DNA of 22,169 bases, from assembly GCA_023144075.1 (NCBI GenBank), contig JAGLGJ010000002.1, forward strand, positions 1 to 22,169, read 5' to 3'. The DNA comes from Candidatus Bathyarchaeota archaeon (GTDB lineage Archaea > Thermoproteota > Bathyarchaeia > 40CM-2-53-6 > RBG-13-38-9). Below the pieces are notes generated by a model. It did no database searches. It worked only from the letters and a program-made list of their open reading frames with translations, and was not told the DNA's origin. Shown here one piece after another: positions 1 to 7,674 of the stretch (positions are counted from its first letter, which is position 1; each line of letters starts with the position of its first letter). Made by a program: the position numbers and the translations under genes.

Positions 1-28
1 AAGAACTAATTTATGGCATGATAATGAA

Positions 29-445
29 ATGGATTCATTAAAACCTAACGAGTTAAAACTTATTGATAAAATATGTAATGAAATAAAGACAAATCATTCT
101 ATAAAAACGGAAATAAAAAAGAACCTAGAGGAATTATTTGGTGAAAGACTCCAACAAGCTCTCAACATCATTGAAAAAGGAGCAGTAAAACGTTACAAAT
201 TCAAACCCAGCGGTCGTATTATTTGGGAAGTGAAAGGTAGGACATCATCGTATCAGATTATGACAAGAACATACTTCTGTAATTGTGATGATTACTATTT
301 TCGAGTTATGAGTTCAAAGAAACAGCTTTGCTATCATATAATTGCTCAGAAACTAGCATTTGCACTTGGAAAATTTGATAATGAAGAACGATCTGATAGA
401 GACTATAGTAAAATAACTTCAAAATGGAGGAAATCAGTAAGGTAA
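29..445 (+). CDS. SWIM zinc-finger protein, SWS1/ZSWIM7-like
   Basis: 138 residues. The C-terminal half carries a SWIM zinc-binding motif with Cys84-x-Cys86, 14 residues, then Cys101-x-His103. The spacing and surrounding aromatic residues look like the eukaryotic SWS1/Shu2 (ZSWIM7) family and its archaeal relatives. In eukaryotes those proteins act with Rad51 paralogues in homologous recombination; a similar role with RadA here is inference only. Residues 1-55 are Lys/Glu-rich and probably helical, and the C-terminus is basic. The ATG at 29 is the first in-frame start visible, but the frame stays open to the window edge, so a start further upstream cannot be excluded. It does not sit next to a RadA gene within this window. 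The zinc-finger assignment is firm; the SWS1 link is moderate. Confidence 0.82.
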   Translation: MDSLKPNELKLIDKICNEIKTNHSIKTEIKKNLEELFGERLQQALNIIEKGAVKRYKFKPSGRIIWEVKGRTSSYQIMTRTYFCNCDDYYFRVMSSKKQLCYHIIAQKLAFALGKFDNEERSDRDYSKITSKWRKSVR

Positions 446-509
446 TCTACTGTCCACCATATTTTTAAATGAATATTAAACAATTTACGGAGAAAGGGAA
501 GGATGATAA

Positions 510-623
510 TTGGGTATTGAAGAATATTATGAATTACTCCAATTGGGATTAATGTTTTTAGGAATTGTAACAGTAGTGTTGGCTTTTCTTTTTATAGGTT
601 ATGAAAAAAGTGAAGGAAAATAA
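510..623 (+). CDS. Small single-pass membrane peptide (37 aa), unknown function
   Basis: A short ORF that starts with TTG at 510 and ends with TAA at 621-623. An AAGGA-like ribosome binding site lies about 6 bases before the TTG. The product has a short acidic N-terminus (GIEEYYE), one strongly hydrophobic segment at residues 11-30, and a charged tail (YEKSEGK). This is the layout of a small single-pass membrane protein. A run of eight T follows on the coding strand 11 bases after the stop, which suits an archaeal terminator. I do not recognise a family. The nearby ATG at 503 is out of frame and hits a stop after five codons. Confidence 0.5.
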   Translation: MGIEEYYELLQLGLMFLGIVTVVLAFLFIGYEKSEGK

Positions 624-633
624 TATCGAGAAA

Positions 634-641
634 TTTTTTTT
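634..641 (+). terminator. Poly-T terminator candidate after the small membrane ORF
   Basis: A run of eight T on the plus strand begins 11 bases after the stop of the 37-residue ORF. Archaeal RNA polymerase commonly terminates at such U-runs without needing a hairpin. It lies between two converging transcription units. Confidence 0.4.
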
Positions 642-661
642 AATTAGACATTATTGTTTCC

Positions 662-3310
662 TTATTTGATAGTTTCTCTTATTTCTTTTTTAAGATCGGG
701 AAACTTTGAAAGGTATTCTATTCTCTCTTTCTGTAGTGATTGGATATAGTGTTCTATCTGCTCGGGGGAATAATACCTCCTGAGATCAAATCTCTTCATG
801 TCTACATTTGGAACTTTGATTGGTATTTGTGTGCCAAAATGTGGATCTTCACTCCACTGAATATTGCCTCGTGCTATACCTCTTATAATTCCTGCCATTT
901 CAGGTATCTCTACTCTAGTTACTTTCCTTCTTGTTACTTTGGTGCCATCTTCGGCTTGTAGAATTATTTCTCCTATTCCACCAGTGTTAAGTTGATAAAG
1001 TTGAATTCTATCTTGATGGTTCTTAATGATTTCGTAGAATCTATTTCCTTCTGCTGCTTTATTTCCTACAATGAATGGATTTGTACCTACTTCTCGTACA
1101 GATTCCCCAGCTCTACGTGGATCACTTCCTGATGTCTCAATTGATTCACCTAACATAAAAGCTGCTGCAGCTTGTTCTGGTGTAAGTTTTGAAGCTATTG
1201 GAACAACCGTGTTTCGACGAGTTATAAAGAGAATTATTAGACCATCTAGTTGATCTGCTGGTGGAAGATTTACTGTGGGGCTTTTGTATTTTCCAAAGTC
1301 ATCTCTTTGCATTATACCTCTGCCGTTTCCTGTGAGAGTCTGATCTCCGAAATATACGTTTCCAAGATAATCTACCATGACATTCTCAAAAATTGCATCG
1401 GGTGTTGTTATTGCATTATATATAAGTGGTTGAATCTCTGGTGTCACACCTTCTGTCTTTAGATAAAATCCCTTTTCTGTTCCGAGAGCTTGGCAGTCTG
1501 GTTTTAAGAATACTACATCATCTTGAATGATTTCTATTCCTTCTTCTTCATCTGAGAGGTCATGATTATGACATGTATGAGTAGTTTTACCTGTTGCTGT
1601 TAAACCAAAAATAAGGACACCATATCTCTGGATTTTATTGTTGCAATCTTTTGCTTTTATGATCTTAGCACCAGCATGCAGACCAAGCATTCCCTGTTGC
1701 TTTGCCATCCACATAGCCATACGTAGAAATCCTTTCTTTGCTTCTCCATAATAGTCAGTTCCAAGAACAAATGTTACACCTATTTCGGGGAAGACAAGTA
1801 TTTGACGATCTTTCTCTTGCCATTCAGGGATGTAAATTAAATTGAGTCTTGGTTCTGTTGGTTTTTGTTTTGTTGGGAAAAGTGTTTGACTCACCATATA
1901 TGCGAGGCGAACCATCTCCTTTCTTTGTACTGATACATACAACGTGCAATGAGGAGTAAATGATGGGTTGTCGCCCATACTTCTTTCGACGGCTACCAAT
2001 GGTACTCTTTCTAAGTATTTGTTGAGATCGTTAATTGTCTGTGGAAGATTTTTGAGTATCTCTCTCTGTCTTGGATTAAGTTCTTCTTGTCTTACTGCGT
2101 CACTACCTACATAAACAGTGAGTTTTGCACTTCGATTCTTTACAGTTGACGTAAAATTGTAATTGTTGAAACTTGTTTTTGTGCCATGTTCTTCTGCCAT
2201 AGATCTTACTTTAGTTTCATCGACGAAATTGACGTTTGAACGTGACCTTAAAGAATCTATAGTTGATTTGACATCATCTAGATTTATTGGAACTGATTCT
2301 ATTTCGGTAGGTTTAACTGGAATTGCTGGTTGAAGATATTCTCTAGAGAGAATAATTTCTTGTAATCTTTTTTGAACTTCAAATATTGGTTTTGTGGTGT
2401 TTATACTGTAACATGTAATAAACTGTAGTATTTCTTGGGAGAAAGCAGTAAATTGTTCCTTGTCTTCTTCACTCATATTTTTAAATAAGTCTATACCTGA
2501 TGGGGAATCAGCTAATAGAGCTAAAGCTTCTTGATTACTAAGACGTTTATCAATAGTAGGATTATTTTCGTCTGGTTGAAGAAAGAAAATCAATTTTATT
2601 CTTGTAGTATCAACGAATTTTTCGTTTCCTCCTATCCACCAAGGATCCAACATGAAATAACCGTCTTCACGTTGACATTTTTGTAATAATTCATAAAGTC
2701 GTGGACTAATCTTGGTTAGATCTGTTTTAAGATAGAATTCTCGTTCACAGGCTTGAGTGGAGATCCTGCCTTTTTCTCCACCAAGGTGCTCAACTGAAAA
2801 TAGATCATTTGAATGTATTCGTGCTCGCTCTAAATCTAGTAAGAGGAAAGCATGAGTTGACTTGCCAGTTCCACTTCTTCCAGCGAGCATTATTCCTTCA
2901 CCGTTAATATCAATTAGTGCTCCACGGAGAACACCAATACGTTTTTGATCTAACGTTACATCCATAACGATTGTTAGTCCAAGATTGCGAATTGCTTCAT
3001 AGTTCTCTGGATTGAAAGCTATTCCAGTCTTAGTCTCTGGATGATAGGATATCTCAGACTCGATGTTTGGGGCTTGAGTTATAGCATATATTATTCCGTG
3101 TGGTCTGAGATTATTGTCATAGGCTGCTGGGTTCCAATTTTCTTTCCAGAAATTATCTAAAGTACTATTGTTTGTTCGAAGTTGAATTAGTATTCCATTA
3201 ACGTTTACATTCCAAACATATAATGAATCATAACCAAGATAACGTTCAGCGAGATTAGTGAGTTCTTTTATTTTTCGTAAGTTTATCTCTTTTATCATTG
3301 CTTTAGACAA
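662..3310 (-). CDS. pckA: ATP-type phosphoenolpyruvate carboxykinase with an extra N-terminal P-loop kinase-like half
   Basis: 882 residues, against about 530 usual for ATP-type PEPCK. The C-terminal half (about 385-880) matches that enzyme, which makes PEP and CO2 from oxaloacetate and ATP in gluconeogenesis. Seen in it: Arg393 in NRSAK (substrate-binding arginine), Tyr521 and Lys525/Lys526 in YYGEAKK, His545 in LHAGAK, kinase-1a P-loop GLTATGKTT with Lys575, metal-binding Asp597-Asp598, GFYLKTEG like the family's GGCYAK segment, and SKLTPEQA. The N-terminal half (1-330) has its own P-loop GRSGTGKST (144-152, Lys150) followed by EFYLKTDL (191-198), which echoes GFYLKTEG in the second half. 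This looks like an internal duplication or fusion of PEPCK/HprK-type cores. The start is TTG at 3310, with AGGGG 8 bases upstream; an ATG four codons later is the alternative. The catalytic residues suggest the C-half is active. The N-half could be regulatory or a kinase. Confidence 0.85.
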   Translation of the reverse strand: MSKAMIKEINLRKIKELTNLAERYLGYDSLYVWNVNVNGILIQLRTNNSTLDNFWKENWNPAAYDNNLRPHGIIYAITQAPNIESEISYHPETKTGIAFNPENYEAIRNLGLTIVMDVTLDQKRIGVLRGALIDINGEGIMLAGRSGTGKSTHAFLLLDLERARIHSNDLFSVEHLGGEKGRISTQACEREFYLKTDLTKISPRLYELLQKCQREDGYFMLDPWWIGGNEKFVDTTRIKLIFFLQPDENNPTIDKRLSNQEALALLADSPSGIDLFKNMSEEDKEQFTAFSQEILQFITCYSINTTKPIFEVQKRLQEIILSREYLQPAIPVKPTEIESVPINLDDVKSTIDSLRSRSNVNFVDETKVRSMAEEHGTKTSFNNYNFTSTVKNRSAKLTVYVGSDAVRQEELNPRQREILKNLPQTINDLNKYLERVPLVAVERSMGDNPSFTPHCTLYVSVQRKEMVRLAYMVSQTLFPTKQKPTEPRLNLIYIPEWQEKDRQILVFPEIGVTFVLGTDYYGEAKKGFLRMAMWMAKQQGMLGLHAGAKIIKAKDCNNKIQRYGVLIFGLTATGKTTHTCHNHDLSDEEEGIEIIQDDVVFLKPDCQALGTEKGFYLKTEGVTPEIQPLIYNAITTPDAIFENVMVDYLGNVYFGDQTLTGNGRGIMQRDDFGKYKSPTVNLPPADQLDGLIILFITRRNTVVPIASKLTPEQAAAAFMLGESIETSGSDPRRAGESVREVGTNPFIVGNKAAEGNRFYEIIKNHQDRIQLYQLNTGGIGEIILQAEDGTKVTRRKVTRVEIPEMAGIIRGIARGNIQWSEDPHFGTQIPIKVPNVDMKRFDLRRYYSPEQIEHYIQSLQKERIEYLSKFPDLKKEIRETIK

Positions 3311-3370
3311 TTCATATTTCCCCTAAATTTGCTCACATTATCTTTTTGTTTGATCTATTCGAAATTATTT

Positions 3371-3395
3371 GCCTAATTTTGCGGCTTAATTAGGC
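3371..3395. repeat. 8-bp perfect hairpin upstream of the PEPCK gene
   Basis: Arms GCCTAATT (3371-3378) and AATTAGGC (3388-3395) are perfectly complementary around a 9-base loop. The hairpin lies about 60 bases before the PEPCK start and downstream of the ModE-type gene, both on the minus strand. It could be a transcription-factor site, a leader structure, or part of a terminator. No T-run follows it on the minus strand. Confidence 0.45.
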
Positions 3396-3440
3396 TTTCA
3401 CATTGATAAATTAGAACTAATAAAGAGTTAGTGTATTTAT

Positions 3441-3460
3441 TGAGTCTCAAATTAGACTCA
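3441..3460 (-). terminator. 7-bp hairpin just after the ModE-type gene; possible terminator
   Basis: Arms TGAGTCT and AGACTCA pair perfectly around a 6-base loop, beginning 7 bases past the stop of the minus-strand regulator gene. The position suggests a 3' end structure for that transcript. No long U-run follows, so termination is only a possibility. Confidence 0.35.
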
Positions 3461-3467
3461 GCCAATT

Positions 3468-4016
3468 TTATTCTTTTGATATCATAACTTCAGTAGATTT
3501 TATTACAGCTTCAACGATATCTCCAGTTGATAACTTCAAATCATCTACAGCCTCTTTGGTAATGACAGCAGTAACTGTAACAGGTTTGTTAATTTTTATT
3601 TTTATTTTTGAGGTAACTGGCCCTTTTTCAATATCTTCTATTACACCCTCAAGTCTATTTCTTGCACTTATTTTCAATCCTATCCACTCCCAACGTTCTT
3701 TATCTTTCAATACTTGTGATAGATACTTGTTTGTTCTGTCATACTCATTCAAGATTTCTTTTGCTTGGGTTGTTAATTCTGCGCTACCACCATTTTCCCC
3801 TCCAATCTTTGTTTTTAAAATAGTTTGGTTTGTGGCTCTTTCAATTTCTTTTATCTGATTCCATGCAAATCTATATGACATTCCAATTTTTTTAGCGGCA
3901 GCAGTTATTGAACCAAATTCATTAATGGCTTTCAGTAAAGATACTCCACCTTCTCCTATCACATCATGGGTTCCTTCGCTTAGCCAAAGCTTGAATTTTG
4001 GTGACCTTTTTTTCAT
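3468..4016 (-). CDS. ModE-family molybdate/tungstate-responsive regulator (HTH plus Mop/TOBE domain)
   Basis: 182 residues. Residues 20-105 form a ModE N-terminal winged helix-turn-helix, recognisable by GGVSLLKAINEFGSITAAAK, then MSYRFAWNQIKEIE and the GGxNGGxAELT segment. Residues 116-181 are a single Mop/TOBE oxyanion-binding domain beginning SARNRLEG. E. coli ModE has two Mop domains, so this is the shorter form. In the family, bound molybdate or tungstate lets the dimer repress uptake genes. The ATG at 4016 is clear. The gene is divergent from the tupABC-like operon, and the 94 bases between them carry palindromes resembling ModE sites, so it probably controls both directions. Whether it prefers tungstate or molybdate cannot be read from the sequence. 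Confidence 0.88.
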   Translation of the reverse strand: MKKRSPKFKLWLSEGTHDVIGEGGVSLLKAINEFGSITAAAKKIGMSYRFAWNQIKEIERATNQTILKTKIGGENGGSAELTTQAKEILNEYDRTNKYLSQVLKDKERWEWIGLKISARNRLEGVIEDIEKGPVTSKIKIKINKPVTVTAVITKEAVDDLKLSTGDIVEAVIKSTEVMISKE

Positions 4017-4047
4017 TTCTTGTCAACATATTCTGTTGTATAATACT

Positions 4048-4071
4048 CGTTATGTTTATATATACATCACG
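4048..4071. promoter_or_regulatory. Candidate ModE-type operator overlapping the shared TATA box
   Basis: An imperfect inverted repeat, CGTTATG (4048-4054) with CATCACG (4065-4071), 6 of 7 positions complementary. It encloses TTTATATATA (4055-4064), which can serve as a TATA box in either direction. The CGTTAT...AT-ACG layout is that of known ModE operators. A regulator bound here would block promoters for both the regulator gene and the transporter operon. Confidence 0.55.
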
Positions 4072-4087
4072 GATGTCAAAGTGTTTT

Positions 4088-4099
4088 GTTATGCATAAC
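4088..4099. promoter_or_regulatory. Perfect 12-bp palindrome upstream of tupA; second operator candidate
   Basis: GTTATGCATAAC is a perfect palindrome, followed by CGGG. It repeats the GTTATG half-site found at 4049-4054. It lies 24-33 bases after the TATA-like sequence, near the expected transcription start of the transporter operon, and 11 bases before the preferred ATG. Confidence 0.5.
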
Positions 4100-4110
4100 G
4101 GGTGTGTAAA

Positions 4111-5163
4111 ATGTCGTCACAATCAATGAGAACTAAGCTATTCGTTATTATCATTGTAGTAATAATTATCTTGATTGGATGGGGATCATACACTTATTTT
4201 AATACAAAGATGACAACAAAACAACTTCTTATAGTCTCAACGACAACAAGCCTATATGAAACTGGTCTTTTGGATATTCTCAAAGTAGAATTCGAGAAAC
4301 AACATCCTTCGATTAATGTATCTTTCATCTCACAAGGAACTGGTTTAGCCATACAGACAGCCATGAGGAGAGACGCTGATATGATCCTAGTCCATGATCC
4401 TGTACGTGAATTAAAATTTTTACAGGATGGATATGGAGTTAATCGAAAAGTTGTAGCCTATAATTTCTTTGTAATTGCAGGTCCAAGTAGTGATCCAGCT
4501 AATGTAAAGGGTTTGTCACCCACAGAAGCGTTCACAAAAATAAAAGAAGCTGGAGAAGCGAATTTTGCCATCTGGGTGTCTAGGGGAGATGATTCTGGGA
4601 CGCATGCTAAAGAGAAACGAATATGGAAATCGGCTGGGTTCGATACTACTGAATTGAGAACTATGAGTTGGTATTTGGAGGCAGGTACAGGAATGACTGC
4701 CACCTTAAGACTTACTGATGAGAAGAACGCATACACGTTAGTGGATCTAGGTAGTTACCTCAATAATTACGCTAATGAGAATATCAAACTTGGAATAATT
4801 GTTGATGCTGGTAAAGATATACTTAATGTATATAGTGCCATAGCTAATAATCCTAAAAAAACAGAAGTCTATGGCTCGAATTTTGATGCATCTATGAAAT
4901 TCATAGAGTTCCTAGTATCAGATGGAGTACAACAAATATTTGCAGATTTTGGGAAAGATAAATTTAGTAAACCACTGTTCAATCCATATATTAAGCTACT
5001 AGAGAGAGGTAATAACCAAGAACTAATTGATTGGATTCAAGACCTTGCTTACTATGATGGAATAGAATGTCCACTACACTATCGATATGAGGCTGATGAT
5101 CTTTACCAAGTTATTCATAAAGAATTGATAATTGCTCCTATAATATTAGATTTTCAAAACTAA
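4111..5163 (+). CDS. tupA: Tungstate/molybdate ABC transporter substrate-binding protein (TupA-like)
   Basis: 350 residues from the ATG at 4111. The in-frame GTG at 4102 and ATG at 4126 are alternatives. A hydrophobic segment at about residues 9-24, preceded by Arg-Thr-Lys, is a signal peptide or membrane anchor, so the binding domain is outside the membrane. The mature part starts with IVSTTTSLYETGLLD, the TTTS oxyanion-binding loop of the TupA family. Further TupA-type segments are ISQGTG, DADMILVHDP, DGYGVN and FAIWVSRGDDSGTH. It delivers tungstate, or possibly molybdate, to the permease encoded next. Classical ModA proteins lack this TTTS arrangement, so TupA is the better label. Expression is probably controlled by the ModE-type regulator through the palindromes upstream. 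Confidence 0.87.
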   Translation: MSSQSMRTKLFVIIIVVIIILIGWGSYTYFNTKMTTKQLLIVSTTTSLYETGLLDILKVEFEKQHPSINVSFISQGTGLAIQTAMRRDADMILVHDPVRELKFLQDGYGVNRKVVAYNFFVIAGPSSDPANVKGLSPTEAFTKIKEAGEANFAIWVSRGDDSGTHAKEKRIWKSAGFDTTELRTMSWYLEAGTGMTATLRLTDEKNAYTLVDLGSYLNNYANENIKLGIIVDAGKDILNVYSAIANNPKKTEVYGSNFDASMKFIEFLVSDGVQQIFADFGKDKFSKPLFNPYIKLLERGNNQELIDWIQDLAYYDGIECPLHYRYEADDLYQVIHKELIIAPIILDFQN

Positions 5164-5197
5164 TCTCTTCATTTTTTAATAGTATAATTTGATTTCA

Positions 5198-5887
5198 ATG
5201 TTTGAAACATTTATTGAAGCAATTCATCAAGCAATCATTCTAATTTGGAAAGGCGATCCTGAAGTTTTTTCGATCGCAATAAGATCATTATCTGTTTCTG
5301 GATTAGCTACATTACTTTCTTGTTTGTGGGGATTACCTATAGCTCTTGGTTTAGCTTTATCATCATTTCGTGGAAAAAAATTGATTAGAGGTTTTTTCAA
5401 TGCCATGCTTGGCGTTCCTACTGTTGCACTTGGTCTAATTCTCTATTTACTTCTATCTAAGAGTGGTCCACTAGGAATTTTCCAACTTCTTTATACACCT
5501 TTAGGAATATCCATCGGTCAATCTTTACTAATAACTCCAATAGTTGTAAGTTTTGCAGCAAGTGCCATAGAATCAACAGATATTGGAGTAAAAGATCTTG
5601 CTAGAACTCTTGGAGCATCCAGATTTCAAACTGATTTAGCTGTTATGCATGAATCTACTTGGGGAATAATTCTAGCAATAGTCGCATCATTCAGTAGAGC
5701 ATTTGCTGAACTTGGTGTAGCAATTATGATTGGTGGTAACATAAGATATGTGACTAGAGTTCTAACAACGTCTATAGCACTTGAAACCGCTAGAGGGGAA
5801 ATTGCATTCAGCATCGCTCTAACAATTATTCTCATGATAATAGTCTTTTCGTTGACTTTCATCATTAACTTTCTAAGGAGAACATAA
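5198..5887 (+). CDS. tupB: Tungstate ABC transporter permease (TupB-like)
   Basis: 229 residues from the ATG at 5198; a TTG three codons earlier at 5189 is also in frame. It is a hydrophobic protein with about five predicted membrane helices, at roughly residues 30-52, 65-87, 100-122, 150-175 and 200-225. The cytoplasmic EAA loop that contacts the ATPase is seen as DLARTLGASRFQT around residue 140. GVPTVALGLILYLLLS is typical of TupB/ModB permeases. The gene follows tupA by about 35 bases, and the ATPase gene starts 2 bases after its stop, so the three form one operon. The substrate is inferred from TupA. Confidence 0.85.
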   Translation: MFETFIEAIHQAIILIWKGDPEVFSIAIRSLSVSGLATLLSCLWGLPIALGLALSSFRGKKLIRGFFNAMLGVPTVALGLILYLLLSKSGPLGIFQLLYTPLGISIGQSLLITPIVVSFAASAIESTDIGVKDLARTLGASRFQTDLAVMHESTWGIILAIVASFSRAFAELGVAIMIGGNIRYVTRVLTTSIALETARGEIAFSIALTIILMIIVFSLTFIINFLRRT

Positions 5888-5889
5888 AA

Positions 5890-6609
5890 TTGTCTAGTCA
5901 TCTTCATCTTGAAAAATTAAATAAAAATTATGAAGACCTTAAAGCTCTTAATAATCTAACATTTGATGCACATCAAGGTCAACTGATATCTTTAGTAGGA
6001 GTAAATGGTTCTGGAAAGACTACTCTATTAAGGATCATTGCAGGTTTAGATTTGCCAAATAATGGAAAAATAATTTTCAATGGAAAAGAGTTAAACATAA
6101 ATGACTTACGAAAAATTGCTACACTTGTTTTTCAAAAGAGTATAATGTTCAATACAACTGTTTTCAAAAATGTCTCTTTTGGTTTGAAAGTAAGAGGCGT
6201 TGATAGTAAAAAAATACGTAATAAAGTATTTGATTCTCTATCTTCTGTTTCACTACAAGGATTTGACAGCAAAAAAGCTAGCAATCTTTCTGGAGGGGAA
6301 CAACAGAGAGTTGCTTTAGTTAGGGCTTTTATTATTGAGCCACAAATTTTACTTTTGGATGAACCAACAGCTAATTTGGATCCATCTAATGCAATCATTA
6401 TAGAAAATATGATTAAGAAAATATTGGAAAGAAAATCATGTATTATTGTAATGGCCACTCACAATTTACATCAAGCAAGAAGATTGTCTAGTTTCATTGC
6501 ACACCTTCATTATGGAAGAATTATTGAATTCTCAAAATCAGAAAAATTCTTTGCACAACCAGAAAATAAGATAACACAAAAATTTGTTTCTGGAGAACTT
6601 CAATTTTAA
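5890..6609 (+). CDS. tupC: Tungstate ABC transporter ATP-binding protein (TupC-like)
   Basis: 239 residues. All ABC ATPase motifs are present: Walker A GVNGSGKT (37-44), Q-loop Gln82, signature LSGGEQQR (133-140), Walker B LLLDEP with Glu158, and the switch His191 in ATHN. It drives import through the adjacent permease. The start is TTG at 5890. An AAGGAG ribosome binding site at 5875-5880 lies inside the end of tupB, about 9 bases upstream, and no ATG is available nearby. It has no C-terminal TOBE domain, in line with its 239-residue length and unlike ModC. The substrate is assigned from its operon partners, not from the ATPase itself. Confidence 0.88.
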   Translation: MSSHLHLEKLNKNYEDLKALNNLTFDAHQGQLISLVGVNGSGKTTLLRIIAGLDLPNNGKIIFNGKELNINDLRKIATLVFQKSIMFNTTVFKNVSFGLKVRGVDSKKIRNKVFDSLSSVSLQGFDSKKASNLSGGEQQRVALVRAFIIEPQILLLDEPTANLDPSNAIIIENMIKKILERKSCIIVMATHNLHQARRLSSFIAHLHYGRIIEFSKSEKFFAQPENKITQKFVSGELQF

Positions 6610-6630
6610 TATTATTATGAAAAAATAATA
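6610..6630. terminator. AT-only hairpin between convergent tupC and nfo
   Basis: TATTATT (6610-6616) pairs perfectly with AATAATA (6624-6630) around a 7-base loop, immediately after the tupC stop. Its position between two converging genes suggests a transcript end. The stem is weak because it has no G or C. Confidence 0.3.
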
Positions 6631-6675
6631 AGATAATGATAATTAATTAAAAAAATTAGCTGAAATTCTTCATCT

Positions 6676-7533
6676 TTATTTTGCCAATTTTCGAATTTGA
6701 GCAAGATTTTTAGAATCATCATTCTTATTACCTATTGGAGTTTCTAAAATTATTGGTAACTTACAAAAAATATCTGTGTGAAGTATGGTTCTGAAACCTT
6801 TGTTACCAATATATCCTTTGCCAATATGTTCATGTCTATCTATATGAGATGCCAATTTTCCTTTCGAATCATTTGCATGAACAACTTTAAGCCTTTCTAA
6901 GTCAATTTCTTCTTTAAGTCTATCAATTGTTTCACCAATAGATGTAGTATTTCTTAGATCATAACCAGCTGCAAATGCGTGACATGTATCAAAACAGATT
7001 CCAAGTCTATGATTGTCGGAAATTTGATCAATAATCTCTTGAATTTCTCTAAATGATGAGCCCATACTGTTCCTAGTCCCCGCAGTGTTCTCAAGTAATA
7101 GAATCGCTTTTCCATTTGATGAATTGAAAGCTGTTGTTATAGCATTTGTAAGTTTTTTCAATCCAATTCTTCTACCTTTTCCAAGGTGACTCCCTAAATG
7201 AATCACAATATATGAGATGTCAAGTCTATTGCACCTATTCAGTTCCTCTATAAGAGACTTCACAGATTTCCGATATACTACCATACTTGGACTGGAAAAA
7301 TTTGGTAGATAAGGTATATGAGAGAATACTGGCTTCATTCCAGATTCATGTAATTTTTCATTAAATTTTACTATCTCATTTATGGGTAAAGCCCTTGATC
7401 TCCAGCTTCTAGGATTACTTGTAAAAATTTGAAATGTATTACATGTTTTTTCCTTTGCCCTATCTACTGCTAAATCAATTCCTTTAGATATTGAAACATG
7501 AAGTCCACATTTTATCTGATTTTTAATATACAA
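6676..7533 (-). CDS. nfo: Endonuclease IV (AP endonuclease, deoxyribonuclease IV)
   Basis: 285 residues, the usual length for Nfo. It cuts DNA 5' of abasic sites and some 3' blocking lesions in base excision repair. The zinc ligands of the TIM-barrel family can all be assigned: His72 (FSHIP), His112 (VIHLGSH), Glu148 (LLENTAG), Asp182 and His185 (FDTCHA), His219 (VHANDSK), Asp232 and His234 (DRHEH), and Glu264 (LETP). The N-terminal GLHVS and the FQIFTSNPRSW segment are also typical. The start is TTG at 7533 with GGTG 7 bases upstream, and no ATG or GTG precedes GLHVS. A second base-excision enzyme, endonuclease III, lies about 1.5 kb away on the other strand. Confidence 0.95.
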   Translation of the reverse strand: MYIKNQIKCGLHVSISKGIDLAVDRAKEKTCNTFQIFTSNPRSWRSRALPINEIVKFNEKLHESGMKPVFSHIPYLPNFSSPSMVVYRKSVKSLIEELNRCNRLDISYIVIHLGSHLGKGRRIGLKKLTNAITTAFNSSNGKAILLLENTAGTRNSMGSSFREIQEIIDQISDNHRLGICFDTCHAFAAGYDLRNTTSIGETIDRLKEEIDLERLKVVHANDSKGKLASHIDRHEHIGKGYIGNKGFRTILHTDIFCKLPIILETPIGNKNDDSKNLAQIRKLAK

Positions 7534-7674
7534 AATTTACACCAAATATTCTAAAAAACGAAATAACATCATACAAGATTTTTATTAATTAAAAATAGAA
7601 AATAATATTGATTGGCACACTAACTCAAAAGAAAAAAATCAAAGATAGCATGCCAATTGATTAGTCTATTTATG

